A stretch of DNA of 64,000 nt from Ruegeria sp. ANG-R (GTDB lineage: Bacteria; Pseudomonadota; Alphaproteobacteria; Rhodobacterales; Rhodobacteraceae): NCBI RefSeq assembly GCF_000813985.1, contig NZ_JWLJ01000013.1:41166-105165 (forward strand), written 5' to 3'. Positions 53,689 through 63,156 of this stretch are shown piece after piece; the first letter of the stretch is position 1, and each line of letters begins with the position of its first letter. The position numbers and the translations under genes are program-made. Under the pieces are notes generated by a model. It worked only from the letters and a program-made list of their open reading frames with translations. It ran no database searches and had not been told where the DNA came from.

Positions 53689-55217
53689 GTCTCTTCCACC
53701 TCCAGCGTCAGTGACGGTGCCGCAACCGCCCGCAGGTCATCCACCCGCAATGCATGGGTTGGCTTCGACAACCTGTTGCGTACCACCCAGATCAGCCGTT
53801 CCTGCGCCCGGGTGATGGCCACATAGGCCAGACGTTTCCACAACGGCTGGCCCGCCTCGGTCCGCCCCATTCGGGCCGCCGCGTAGATGTCGGGCGCGAA
53901 GACCTGTACCGTGTCCCATTGCGACCCCTGCGCCTTATGGATCGTCACCGCAGCGCCGTGCAGGAATGTGGCCCCCATGCGCGCGGCATAGGGAATGAAA
54001 GGCTCTTCTTCGTCGGGCTTTTCGATCTGCACGATCGACGCAGCAGAGACCTGCGGGTCTTCGGCGCCCATCACATGCAGGCGCGAAAATCCAGGCTTAC
54101 GACCGGGGCCGAGATAGATGACCTGCGCGCCCTTGATCAGCCCGCGCGCCTCAAGATCCAACCGTTTCTTCCGATGTTTCAGGGGCAATTCGATACCGTC
54201 GCAAATCAACGGCTCCCCCTCAAGCAACTCGGTCTCAGGTGCGCCATGCACGGTGCGGAACGCCTGGATCAGCCGGATTCGGGTGGCGTTACGCCAGACC
54301 AGAACCGGGCTACGCGCCATCAGATCAACCTCGACCCGCTGCCCCCAGACCACGCGAGCATCCTTGCGGGCGGTATCCTCGATCAGGCGCTCAAAATCCT
54401 CAAAGCCCATGTCGGGGTCGGACAGCGCGTGGGCGAGGTCAAGGATGGGATTGTCTGCAGTCTGCCTGTGCACGCGATGCAGGATCTGCTTGCGTGGCTC
54501 TGGCAGCGCGTCAAATACCATTGAGCCGGATTGATTGACCGGCGCCAACTGCGCCGGATCGCCGAACAGCAGAAGTGTCGGGAAGATTTCTTTCAGATCC
54601 TCAAATTGCCGGTCATCCAGCATCGAGGCTTCATCCACAAAGCCGATATCCAGCGGCTCATCCCGGCGTTTCCAGCCGGTGATAAAATCGGACCCGCGCA
54701 ACCCGGCGGCGGCCAGCGCACCGGGTATGGATTTGTTGTTGGCATAAAAGGTTGCGGCGCGATCCAATGCCTCGTCGGACAGTCCTTCAATCTCGGGCCG
54801 TTCGTCATTGCCCGCCAGCCACTCGGCGATGCGCTCGTACTCCGGGTCGTAGACGGGGGTATAAAGGATGCGATGAATGGTCGTCGCCGGCACTCCGCGC
54901 AGTCGCAACACGCTGGCAGCCTTGTTCGTCGGGGCAAGGATCGCAAGACTGCGTTTGTCGCGGGATTTGCGGCTTTCGAAATCACCCGAGATCAGATTAA
55001 CGCCCGTCTCGGCCAGCGCTTTGTAAAGCTCTGCCAGCAACAGGGTCTTACCTGATCCGGCCTTGCCAATCACGGCCATCACGCCGGACTTGCCGTTGCC
55101 GGGCAGTTTCAGCAGGGCGTCGTCTTCAAGGTCGACCCCGGCTGCGCGCAGCATCTCGGCAATATTGTCAAAGGCGGCGGCCTGATCTTCGGAAAAGGTG
55201 ACTTGAGGCAAGGACAT
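53685..55217 (-). CDS. SF1B DNA helicase of the RecD/Dda type
   Basis: A 510-residue ATP-dependent helicase. Motif I is MAVIGKAGSGKTLLLAEL near 47-64, motif Ia LAPTNKAASVLR near 93, motif II GFVDEASMLD near 192-201, motif III LLLFGDPAQLAPV near 214-226, and motif VI AYVAITRAQERLIWVV near 470-485, with AVTIHKAQGSQWDTV near 422. It lacks the long RecD2 N-terminal extension and resembles Dda-like single-subunit helicases. It follows luxI by 60 bases on the same strand. Confidence 0.9.
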   Translation of the reverse strand: MSLPQVTFSEDQAAAFDNIAEMLRAAGVDLEDDALLKLPGNGKSGVMAVIGKAGSGKTLLLAELYKALAETGVNLISGDFESRKSRDKRSLAILAPTNKAASVLRLRGVPATTIHRILYTPVYDPEYERIAEWLAGNDERPEIEGLSDEALDRAATFYANNKSIPGALAAAGLRGSDFITGWKRRDEPLDIGFVDEASMLDDRQFEDLKEIFPTLLLFGDPAQLAPVNQSGSMVFDALPEPRKQILHRVHRQTADNPILDLAHALSDPDMGFEDFERLIEDTARKDARVVWGQRVEVDLMARSPVLVWRNATRIRLIQAFRTVHGAPETELLEGEPLICDGIELPLKHRKKRLDLEARGLIKGAQVIYLGPGRKPGFSRLHVMGAEDPQVSAASIVQIEKPDEEEPFIPYAARMGATFLHGAAVTIHKAQGSQWDTVQVFAPDIYAAARMGRTEAGQPLWKRLAYVAITRAQERLIWVVRNRLSKPTHALRVDDLRAVAAPSLTLEVEET

Positions 55218-55277
55218 GGCGCGACCCTACAGGGACGCGCCGCGCGCCACCAGATACGGATTTCGAATTCCGCACAA

Positions 55278-55916
55278 TCAGGCAGATAGGGCGAACCGAT
55301 GCTGTGCCCCACTGCCAAAAGCCGTTTTGAACCACAGGCGCGACAGTTCGCGCGGGATACCGGCCCGGGCAGCGACCCGATTGCAATCCTCTGCAGAATA
55401 GGGCCACAGACCAACGGATATCTGATCCCGCCCTGCCCCTTCAGAGCCCAGTACGATGGGTGATGAGCCTATCATTCGGTAAATACGGATCATTCGGGCA
55501 TCAAACACACCGGCGATATGGGTGAGGCCAAAGCCTTCCATCATCTCGCCGCCGCTTAACATGATGGCCCCGGCGGTATGGGCGCTGGCGTTACGCGACA
55601 GGCAAAAGCGGGTCACCTCCCAGATCAGGGGGCTGCGGATCGGGCTGCCTCCAGTGAGATGTCCGAATATGTCGTTGACCATGACCGGGCCGGTTGTCGG
55701 CAATATGCGCATCGAACCACCGTGGCTGCCGTCGGCCTCTTCCCAGATGACATAGAGCGGGTTGAGATTATCGTACTGGTCCCGCTCTTCCCCCCTTTCA
55801 TTAACCTTAACGTCCCAGCCAAGGCGGGTTTTGAACTGATCGGCGCGATCCCTGAACATCCCCTTGGCCAATTCCGGATATTTATGCAGCTCATCAGCAT
55901 ACAGATAACGCAACAT
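55278..55916 (-). CDS. luxI: Acyl-homoserine lactone synthase (LuxI family)
   Basis: Makes N-acyl-homoserine lactone quorum signals from SAM and an acyl carrier. The 212-residue protein keeps all family-invariant residues: R24, F28, W34, D46, D49, R70, F84, E100 and R103. The ATG follows AAGGGG at eight bases. It lies 83 bases downstream of luxR on the same strand, and its upstream DNA has a CtrA-type box and a hairpin over the RBS. A LuxI/LuxR pair beside ccr is also known in Ruegeria pomeroyi. The acyl chain made is unknown. Confidence 0.95.
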   Translation of the reverse strand: MLRYLYADELHKYPELAKGMFRDRADQFKTRLGWDVKVNERGEERDQYDNLNPLYVIWEEADGSHGGSMRILPTTGPVMVNDIFGHLTGGSPIRSPLIWEVTRFCLSRNASAHTAGAIMLSGGEMMEGFGLTHIAGVFDARMIRIYRMIGSSPIVLGSEGAGRDQISVGLWPYSAEDCNRVAARAGIPRELSRLWFKTAFGSGAQHRFALSA

Positions 55917-55924
55917 GACGTGTT

Positions 55925-55956
55925 CCCCTTGTCGTCCACAGTTGGAACAAAGGGGG
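55925..55956 (-). promoter_or_regulatory. Hairpin covering the luxI ribosome binding site
   Basis: On the minus strand CCCCCTTTGT is followed after 14 bases by ACAAGGGG, the luxI Shine-Dalgarno; 8 pairs form with one bulged U. A competing pairing, TGTTCC with GGAACA, covers the same bases. Either fold would limit luxI translation until opened by an RNA, a protein or ribosomes. Confidence 0.45.
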
Positions 55957-55999
55957 TACGGACACGTGGTTAATTTAAGATGAGACCACCGAACGGTCG

Positions 56000-56014
56000 T
56001 TAAACGACTATTAA
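56000..56014 (-). promoter_or_regulatory. CtrA-type box upstream of luxI
   Basis: On the minus strand the sequence reads TTAA-TAGTCGT-TTAAC, an exact match to the full CtrA consensus TTAA-N7-TTAAC, about 84-98 bases before the luxI ATG and overlapping the luxR stop codon. A 13-base palindrome, GTCGTT-A-AACGAC on the plus strand (55996-56008), overlaps it. Confidence 0.6.
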
Positions 56015-56719
56015 TCCTCTACTAAGTGCGGTGGCGATTGCATGAGTCGTGTTCTGCGCTCCGAGTTTAGAGCGTGCGCTTTCTATATAAGCGCGCAGCG
56101 TATGCTCTGAAATCGAAAGGGAATGAGCCACTTGAGCCCGGCTATAACCCAGGGCCAACAGGGTCATCGCATCAATTTCGCGAGGAGAGAGCCCGCGCGT
56201 GGTTTCCGGTCGCCGGTTGTTCGCAAATTCCAGTGCTTTGCGATTTAGGAAATGTGCCACCAGGATCAGATCCCGGCCATATAATTCGACGAATGCTTGC
56301 CACGCGTTGTCATCGCAGGTGTTGTTGACGGTAAACAGTGCGAACTGCCCGCTGGGCCCCCGCAAAGGGATCGAATAACCCTGATTGCCGACACCATGCT
56401 CCTGTGCGTCCTGCAGGAATGCTCTGACCGCTTTACCGGACCAGTTCAGTTGCTTCCAATCCACCGCGTGGAAGCGCTGAAAACAACCCAGGATAACAGG
56501 ATCGATACGATGGTAGTTTCTGTCCCGATAACGCGCGTCCCACGCGTCCGCGTAGGTTGTAAAACCGTACTGGTCCCCAGCCCCGTCAACCCAATGATAT
56601 GTCACGTGATCAATTTGCAGCCGGTCCCGCAGCTGGACTGCGACGCTGGTCAGCTCTTCAAGCGTGCTGGTGTTTTCCAAATCCTCGAGGATCTGGCTCA
56701 AATCGAATTTTCTTCCCAT
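56000..56719 (-). CDS. luxR: LuxR-family quorum-sensing transcriptional regulator
   Basis: A 239-residue regulator with an N-terminal autoinducer-binding domain (about 15-165; conserved W and D in THYADAW-like and YRDRNYHRIDPV near 60-80, and the G in GNQGYSIPLRG near 113) and a C-terminal LuxR HTH (about 175-235: LSPREIDAMTLLALGYSRAQVAHSLSISEHTLRAYIESARSKLGA). The start is ATG at 56719 or 56740; neither has a well-placed RBS, because the start lies inside the upstream 72-residue gene. Should respond to the signal made by the adjacent luxI. Confidence 0.93.
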   Translation of the reverse strand: MGRKFDLSQILEDLENTSTLEELTSVAVQLRDRLQIDHVTYHWVDGAGDQYGFTTYADAWDARYRDRNYHRIDPVILGCFQRFHAVDWKQLNWSGKAVRAFLQDAQEHGVGNQGYSIPLRGPSGQFALFTVNNTCDDNAWQAFVELYGRDLILVAHFLNRKALEFANNRRPETTRGLSPREIDAMTLLALGYSRAQVAHSLSISEHTLRAYIESARSKLGAQNTTHAIATALSRGLIVV

Positions 56720-56876
56720 TCGCGGGCGCGCAAGCCTCATCCTTCGAGGACGCTATCTCGGCTGCGGCGATCAGCCTTGTATCATCAAGCTGCTCGGCAA
56801 GTGCGCTCAACCCGTTCGCCACCGCAAAGGCGTTGAGGTCCGACAGAACGTCCAGTATCCACTCATTTTGCGCCAT
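56658..56876 (-). CDS. Small protein encoded upstream of and overlapping luxR
   Basis: A 72-residue frame starting MAQNEWILDVLSDLNAFA with GGGGA eight bases before its ATG. It is predicted mostly helical and acidic in its first 50 residues, then a basic tail. Its last 62-83 bases overlap the start of luxR in another frame, so translation of the two is probably coupled. I recall similar small proteins ahead of luxR in other roseobacters, but cannot test that here. No function known; an effect on LuxR is an inference from overlap. Confidence 0.68.
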   Translation of the reverse strand: MAQNEWILDVLSDLNAFAVANGLSALAEQLDDTRLIAAAEIASSKDEACAPANGKKIRFEPDPRGFGKHQHA

Positions 56877-56895
56877 CAGGGTGTCCCCGAAATAG

Positions 56896-56910
56896 TTAAC
56901 GAAGGGTTAA
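56896..56910 (-). promoter_or_regulatory. CtrA-type box upstream of the small gene and luxR
   Basis: On the minus strand TTAA-CCCTTCG-TTAAC matches the CtrA consensus exactly; the mirror reading also gives TTAA-N7-TTAAC. It lies 20-34 bases before the ATG at 56876. So close to the start it may overlap the promoter core, which would fit repression, or the transcript is very short-led. The rest of the gap (56911-57018) shows no feature I recognise. Confidence 0.55.
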
Positions 56911-57018
56911 CACAACCATAGCATGTGCGCGGTATTTTGGCCTACTCGCTGCTTTCTACTCCCCAGAAATAGCGGGGGCCAATCTGCTAGAGCACTGAAA
57001 ATACAACAACGACCGCGA

Positions 57019-57062
57019 AAACGAAAAACACCCGCTAGGCGATGATGCGTCTAGCGGGTGTT
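57019..57062 (-). terminator. Intrinsic terminator of ccr
   Basis: AACACCCGCTAG (57027-57038) and CTAGCGGGTGTT (57051-57062) form a perfect 12-bp stem with loop of 12 bases; read on the minus strand it runs into TTTTTCGTTTT. It ends the ccr transcript 25 bases after its stop codon. Confidence 0.9.
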
Positions 57063-57086
57063 GTCGGTGTCGAAGGGCTGAGACCG

Positions 57087-58373
<1,287 letters not shown>

Positions 58374-58486
58374 GTTGGCCTCCTTTAATCACATTCATTG
58401 CCGCGCCGCAGAATCGCGGCTTTCCACAGATGAGATATTGGCGTCTGAGTAATATTGCAACCGTTTTTGGTATCTATTTTGTAATT

Positions 58487-59869
58487 TTATGACCCTGCAG
58501 TCGCAGAAATACTTTCTGCACTTGCATCACCGCCAGATCGAAGAATGGATTCTGACGCCGCAGCGTAGTAGGCCAGCAACTCGGTCCGTTCGCCCGAGGG
58601 GCGCAGAACCCCATGCGCACGCTGCAGAATTCGGCGTTCGATCAACTGATTGAGCGCATCATCAATAGCCTCGCCACCGTTTTGAGCGACAGCCTCACCA
58701 CCCATTGCAAGCAGTCGGGCCTTTAGTTCGTCCTCGGGGATTTCACCTTCCTCTTGTAGCAACCGGCACGCTGCGGGGACTGGAACAAAGGGTATGGCGC
58801 CGCCGATCCTGCGCATCAGTTCGCGGGCCAGATCTGTTGTCAGGTCTCGCTCATGCGACACCCGAAACTCCTTCAGCGAAATCGGTGTCGCATAGCGCAC
58901 CGATGCCACCCCAAATCTCTTGTAGCGCCCGGCCAATCGCCGCCAGATTTGTTTCAGAGTCCATCGCGTGATTACCCCAATCCGTGCACGGAAGCGGCGC
59001 TCACTGTCCTTGGCCGCCGCCGTAAGAACGGTATCTTCAAGCACTCTGTCGTAGTTCAGAGCGACAGGCACAAAGACCACATCGCGCCCCTGCGGCTCGA
59101 CACCGTCGACAATGTATTTCAACAATCCAAGCTTGGGGCGCCCCAGTTTACCCGTAAGGCTCAACCCGCCTTCGGGGAACATGGCCTGCGTTACACCCGC
59201 CTCGGTCGCATGGCGCACGTAGCTGGCCAAAACCTGACGATACAGGTCACTGCCCGATTTGCGGCGAATAAAATAAGCTCCCATCGCGCGAATCAATCGG
59301 CTCAGTGGCCAGACACGCGCCCATTCTCCCACCGCGTAAGACAACGCCGAATGGTCCGCAGCCAGATAGGTAACCAGCACATAATCCATGTTGCTGCGGT
59401 GGTTCATGACATAAACGACCGTCGCATCAGGATCGATATTGTCCAGCGCGGCCTTATCCTCATACCCGAGTTGGACATTGTAGAACGCATTGCTCAGCAT
59501 CCGTGCAAAACGGATTGCGATACTGAAATAGGCCACAGTCGAGAATGATGGCGCGATCTCGCGCGCATAGCGACGCGCCAGTTCCGAGGCGACTGCGTCG
59601 GGCACACCTTCCTGTTGGGCATGTTCCTGCACAGCCTTACTGACTTGCGGGTCATAGATAAGCCGTTGAATCATGTCGTGCCGCCCGGCCAGCTTGAACG
59701 GCTGAATCGGGCGCTGCAGCCGTTTGTTCAGCCGCGCAACCGCGCGTTCCAGACGGCGGCGAAAGAACCACCGCACCGAGGGGAACAAAAAATGCGAGGC
59801 GAAGGTGACCGCAGCAAACAGCACGATCAGCACAAACAGCCAAAGCGGAATTTCCACGGTGTGCATCAT
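58487..59869 (-). CDS. Lysophospholipid/glycerol-3-phosphate acyltransferase (PlsB/PlsC-like)
   Basis: A 460-residue membrane-anchored acyltransferase. Residues 6-30 form one hydrophobic anchor; the acyltransferase motifs are VMNHRSNMDYVL near 156-167 (the H-x4-D motif), GAYFIRRKSG near 197, MFPEGGLSLTGKLG near 229-242 and VFVPVALNYDRV near 262. The size and the FPEGG form recall bacterial PlsB-like enzymes more than short PlsC. Two start ATGs are adjacent (59869, 59866). It sits between ccr and ecm, divergent from ecm. Confidence 0.85.
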   Translation of the reverse strand: MMHTVEIPLWLFVLIVLFAAVTFASHFLFPSVRWFFRRRLERAVARLNKRLQRPIQPFKLAGRHDMIQRLIYDPQVSKAVQEHAQQEGVPDAVASELARRYAREIAPSFSTVAYFSIAIRFARMLSNAFYNVQLGYEDKAALDNIDPDATVVYVMNHRSNMDYVLVTYLAADHSALSYAVGEWARVWPLSRLIRAMGAYFIRRKSGSDLYRQVLASYVRHATEAGVTQAMFPEGGLSLTGKLGRPKLGLLKYIVDGVEPQGRDVVFVPVALNYDRVLEDTVLTAAAKDSERRFRARIGVITRWTLKQIWRRLAGRYKRFGVASVRYATPISLKEFRVSHERDLTTDLARELMRRIGGAIPFVPVPAACRLLQEEGEIPEDELKARLLAMGGEAVAQNGGEAIDDALNQLIERRILQRAHGVLRPSGERTELLAYYAAASESILRSGGDASAESISATAGS

Positions 59870-59975
59870 TTGGGCACAGTGCCATCAATCGCGACCGCTC
59901 ACAATCTGCAGAAAGCAGCGAATGCCGCAACGCAGCGAATTGACATATGCCGAAAATTGCGATCTATCACCAAGT

Positions 59976-59993
59976 AACGTAATTTTGTTACCC
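59976..59993. repeat. Short inverted repeat upstream of ecm
   Basis: GTAAC and GTTAC flank an 8-base AT-rich centre, 22 bases before the ecm ATG in the 146-base divergent gap (59870-60015). It may be part of an operator for ecm or the acyltransferase gene. Weak on its own. Confidence 0.3.
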
Positions 59994-60015
59994 ACTGACC
60001 CGCGAGGCCCGAGAC

Positions 60016-61983
60016 ATGACGCAGTTGCAGAAAGATCGCCCCTGGCTCATCCGTACCTATGCTGGCCACTCCACGGCCAAAGCGTCAAACGCGCTATACC
60101 GCGCCAATCTGGCCAAAGGTCAGACGGGTCTGTCCGTGGCCTTCGACCTGCCGACCCAGACCGGGTATGACAGCGATCATACCTTAGCGCGCGGCGAAGT
60201 TGGCAAGGTTGGCGTGCCAGTCTGTCATCTTGGGGATATGCGGGTTCTGTTCGATCAGATCCCGCTGGAACAGATGAATACCTCGATGACCATCAATGCC
60301 ACTGCTCCTTGGCTTCTTGCACTCTATATCGCGGTGGCCGAGGAGCAGGGCGCTGATGTTTCGAAACTGCAGGGCACCGTCCAAAACGATCTGATCAAGG
60401 AATACCTGAGCCGCGGCACCTATGTGTGCCCACCCAAGCCGTCGCTGAAGATGATCGCGGATGTGGCCGAATATTGTTACGATAATGTGCCCAAGTGGAA
60501 CCCGATGAATGTGTGCTCGTACCACCTGCAAGAGGCCGGCGCGACACCTGAGCAGGAGCTGGCCTATGCGTTGGCAACTGCCATCGCGGTTCTGGACGAG
60601 CTGCGTCCGCGCGTTCCGGCAGAAGATTTCCCCGCGCTTTGTGGACGGATTTCATTCTTTGTGAATGCTGGCATCCGGTTTGTCACCGAAATGTGCAAAA
60701 TGCGCGCATTCGTGGATCTTTGGGATGAAATTCTGCAGCAACGCTATGGAATCGAAGACCCCAAGTTCCGCAGATTCCGCTATGGCGTTCAGGTGAACTC
60801 GCTGGGGCTGACCGAACAGCAACCAGAGAACAATGTTTATCGCATACTGATCGAAATGCTGGCGGTGACTCTGTCGAAACGCGCCCGCGCGCGGGCTGTG
60901 CAACTGCCCGCGTGGAATGAGGCGCTTGGCTTGCCGCGCCCCTGGGATCAGCAATGGTCGATGCGAATGCAACAGATTCTGGCCTATGAAACCGACCTTC
61001 TGGAATACGGTGACCTGTTCGACGGCAACCCGGTTGTCGATGTCAAGGTCGAAGAGCTGAAGAACGGTGCGCGGGCCGAGCTGGCCAATCTCGAGTCGAT
61101 GGGCGGCGCAGTCGCCTCGATCGAATATATGAAATCCCGGCTGGTCGAATCCAATGCCGAACGACTGAACCGGATTGAACGCAACGAAACCGTTGTTGTT
61201 GGTGTCAACAAGTGGACCGAAGGTGAAACCTCGCCCCTGCAGACCGAAGATGGCGGCATCATGGTCGTCGATCCGGCGGTCGAACAGGAACAGATCGGGC
61301 GCTTGAATGCCTGGCGTTCAGCGCGGGATGACGCTTCGGTGGCTGCAGCGCTGCAGGCCCTGCGCGAAGCGGCGCAATCCGGCGCCAATGTGATGGCACC
61401 TTCAATCGCTGCGGCCAAGGCAGGCGTCACAACCGGCGAATGGGCCGAGGAAATGCGCAAAGCCTACGGCACCTATCGCGGACCGACCGGCGTTTCGGGG
61501 TCTGTGTCGAACAAAACCGAAGGGCTGGAAGACCTCCGCGCTGCGGTCGATGCGGTAAGCGATCGGCTGGGACGCAGGCTGAAGTTCCTTGTGGGCAAAC
61601 CCGGCCTGGACGGGCATTCAAACGGAGCCGAGCAGATTGCATTCCGCGCACGCGATTGTGGAATGGACATAAGCTATGAGGGTATTCGCCTGACGCCCGA
61701 AGAGATCGTATCCGCCGCCCAGGAAAACAGCGCACATGTTATTGGCCTCTCTATCCTCTCTGGCAGCCATCTGCCGCTGGTGAAGGACGTGATGACGCGC
61801 CTGACCGAGGCTGGCCTCGGCGACATTCCCGTCATTGTAGGCGGGATCATTCCTGACGAGGACGCCGCAGTATTGCGATCAATGGGAGTGGCCGAAATCT
61901 ACACCCCAAAGAACTTTGAATTGAACGCAATTATGGGTGACATCGTAACGCTGGTAGATCCAAAGGAAATCGCGGCTGAGTAG
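60016..61983 (+). CDS. ecm: Ethylmalonyl-CoA mutase (MeaA), coenzyme B12-dependent
   Basis: Rearranges (2R)-ethylmalonyl-CoA to methylsuccinyl-CoA in the ethylmalonyl-CoA pathway. The 655-residue protein has the mutase TIM barrel (about 10-480; AFDLPTQTGYDSDH near 42-55, NTSMTINATAPWLL near 89-102) and a C-terminal B12 domain with the D-x-H-x2-G motif in KPGLDGHSNGAEQ near 534-546, SILSGSH near 578 and VIVGGIIPDED near 610. It is shorter at the N terminus than methylmalonyl-CoA mutase. GAGG precedes the ATG. Confidence 0.96.
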   Translation: MTQLQKDRPWLIRTYAGHSTAKASNALYRANLAKGQTGLSVAFDLPTQTGYDSDHTLARGEVGKVGVPVCHLGDMRVLFDQIPLEQMNTSMTINATAPWLLALYIAVAEEQGADVSKLQGTVQNDLIKEYLSRGTYVCPPKPSLKMIADVAEYCYDNVPKWNPMNVCSYHLQEAGATPEQELAYALATAIAVLDELRPRVPAEDFPALCGRISFFVNAGIRFVTEMCKMRAFVDLWDEILQQRYGIEDPKFRRFRYGVQVNSLGLTEQQPENNVYRILIEMLAVTLSKRARARAVQLPAWNEALGLPRPWDQQWSMRMQQILAYETDLLEYGDLFDGNPVVDVKVEELKNGARAELANLESMGGAVASIEYMKSRLVESNAERLNRIERNETVVVGVNKWTEGETSPLQTEDGGIMVVDPAVEQEQIGRLNAWRSARDDASVAAALQALREAAQSGANVMAPSIAAAKAGVTTGEWAEEMRKAYGTYRGPTGVSGSVSNKTEGLEDLRAAVDAVSDRLGRRLKFLVGKPGLDGHSNGAEQIAFRARDCGMDISYEGIRLTPEEIVSAAQENSAHVIGLSILSGSHLPLVKDVMTRLTEAGLGDIPVIVGGIIPDEDAAVLRSMGVAEIYTPKNFELNAIMGDIVTLVDPKEIAAE

Positions 61984-62010
61984 AAGAATTGTTTCGCCCA
62001 AATCTCCAAT

Positions 62011-62036
62011 TCTATTCCCATCAAAAATGGAATAGA
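62011..62036. repeat. Inverted repeat in the ecm-H-NS gap
   Basis: TCTATTCC (62011-62018) and GGAATAGA (62029-62036) are exact inverted copies around an AT-rich centre, 62 bases before the H-NS-family ATG. No U-run follows; the 114-base gap is AT-rich and likely carries the promoter of the next gene. Confidence 0.4.
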
Positions 62037-62097
62037 TAGAACCGGAATAAAAATTTCCCTCTGCAACAGGCTTGGGACTAACCGGACTGGAGAAACA

Positions 62098-62415
62098 ATG
62101 GCAATCGATCTTGAAAAAATGTCGCGCAAAGAGCTTCTGGAATTGCGCAACCGGGTCGAAAAGGCGCTGAAATCTGCCGAAATACATGAACGGAAAGAAG
62201 CGCTGAAAGCGGCTGAAAAGGCGGTGGCGGCATATGGGTTTTCTTTGTCGGAATTACCGCTGGACGGAATAAAACCGACAAAAGGTGTCAAAGCCAGCCC
62301 GAAATACCACAACCCGAGCGATCCGTCACAAACCTGGACGGGGCGGGGCCGTAAACCGAAATGGGTTCATGACGCGCTGAAAGCCGGTGCAGATATTTCC
62401 GATCTCGAGATCTGA
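62098..62415 (+). CDS. H-NS family nucleoid-associated protein
   Basis: A 105-residue DNA-binding protein. N-terminal coiled-coil oligomerisation region (about 1-45, MSRKELLELRNRVEKALKSAE) and C-terminal H-NS DNA-binding domain with YHNPSDPSQTWTGRGRKPKWV near 75-95. Known relatives in this group include HvrA of Rhodobacter, a regulator of photosynthesis and nitrogen genes. GGAG lies six bases before the ATG. It precedes deoD by 18 bases. Confidence 0.92.
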   Translation: MAIDLEKMSRKELLELRNRVEKALKSAEIHERKEALKAAEKAVAAYGFSLSELPLDGIKPTKGVKASPKYHNPSDPSQTWTGRGRKPKWVHDALKAGADISDLEI

Positions 62416-62433
62416 GCGGAGGCGTTTGTCAAA

Positions 62434-63144
62434 ATGACAATTCATATTGGCGCCGAAAAAGGCGAGATTGCCGAAACCGTTCTTTTGCCCGGCGACCCAT
62501 ATCGCGCGAAGTGGGCAGCCGAGACGTTTCTGGACGACGTTAAACTGGTCAATAACGTGCGCGGTATGTTGGGATTTACCGGCACCTGGAAAGGAAACCC
62601 TGTCACAATTCAGGGCAGCGGCATGGGAATGCCATCGCTTTCGATTTACGTTAATGAATTGATCCGTGATTACGGGGCAAAAACCCTGATCCGGATCGGC
62701 TCATGTGGCGGGATGCAGGACAGCGTGAATGTGCGCGATGTCATTCTGGCAATGACTTCGACGACGCTCAGCACCCCCTCGCGCGGGATCATGAAAGAGA
62801 TGAATTTTGCCCCCTGCGCCGATTGGGGTCTGCTGCAGGCCGCAGCGCAAGCGGCGCAAGTCAAAGGCACTCCGACCCATGTCGGCGGAATTTATTCGTC
62901 CGATGTCTTCTACGACGAACGCCCGGACCTGAACGAACAAATGGTTCGCCACGGTATTCTGGGTGTCGAAATGGAAGCCGCCGAGCTTTATATTCTGGCG
63001 GCACGTCACAAGTGCCGGGCGTTGGCCGTTCTGACTGTGTCCGACCATCTTCTGACCGGCGAAGCCCTGCCCTCGTCGGACCGGGAAAGCAGCTTTGGTG
63101 ACATGGTCGAGATCGCGCTTCAGGCAGCCTTCCCAACCGGCTGA
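62434..63144 (+). CDS. deoD: Purine-nucleoside phosphorylase (DeoD type)
   Basis: Phosphorolyses purine nucleosides to base and ribose-1-phosphate for salvage. The 236-residue hexameric-type enzyme has [11 protein letters not shown] near 18-28 (phosphate site), [12 protein letters not shown] near 87-98, [10 protein letters not shown] near 178-187 (ribose site) and [10 protein letters not shown] near 201-210 with the catalytic Asp. AGCGGAGG precedes the ATG. It follows the H-NS gene closely and converges with the DUF1989 gene. A link in function to the BMP nucleoside importer is an inference. Confidence 0.96.
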   Translation: MTIHIGAEKGEIAETVLLPGDPYRAKWAAETFLDDVKLVNNVRGMLGFTGTWKGNPVTIQGSGMGMPSLSIYVNELIRDYGAKTLIRIGSCGGMQDSVNVRDVILAMTSTTLSTPSRGIMKEMNFAPCADWGLLQAAAQAAQVKGTPTHVGGIYSSDVFYDERPDLNEQMVRHGILGVEMEAAELYILAARHKCRALAVLTVSDHLLTGEALPSSDRESSFGDMVEIALQAAFPTG

Positions 63145-63156
63145 CCGCTCCGGAAC

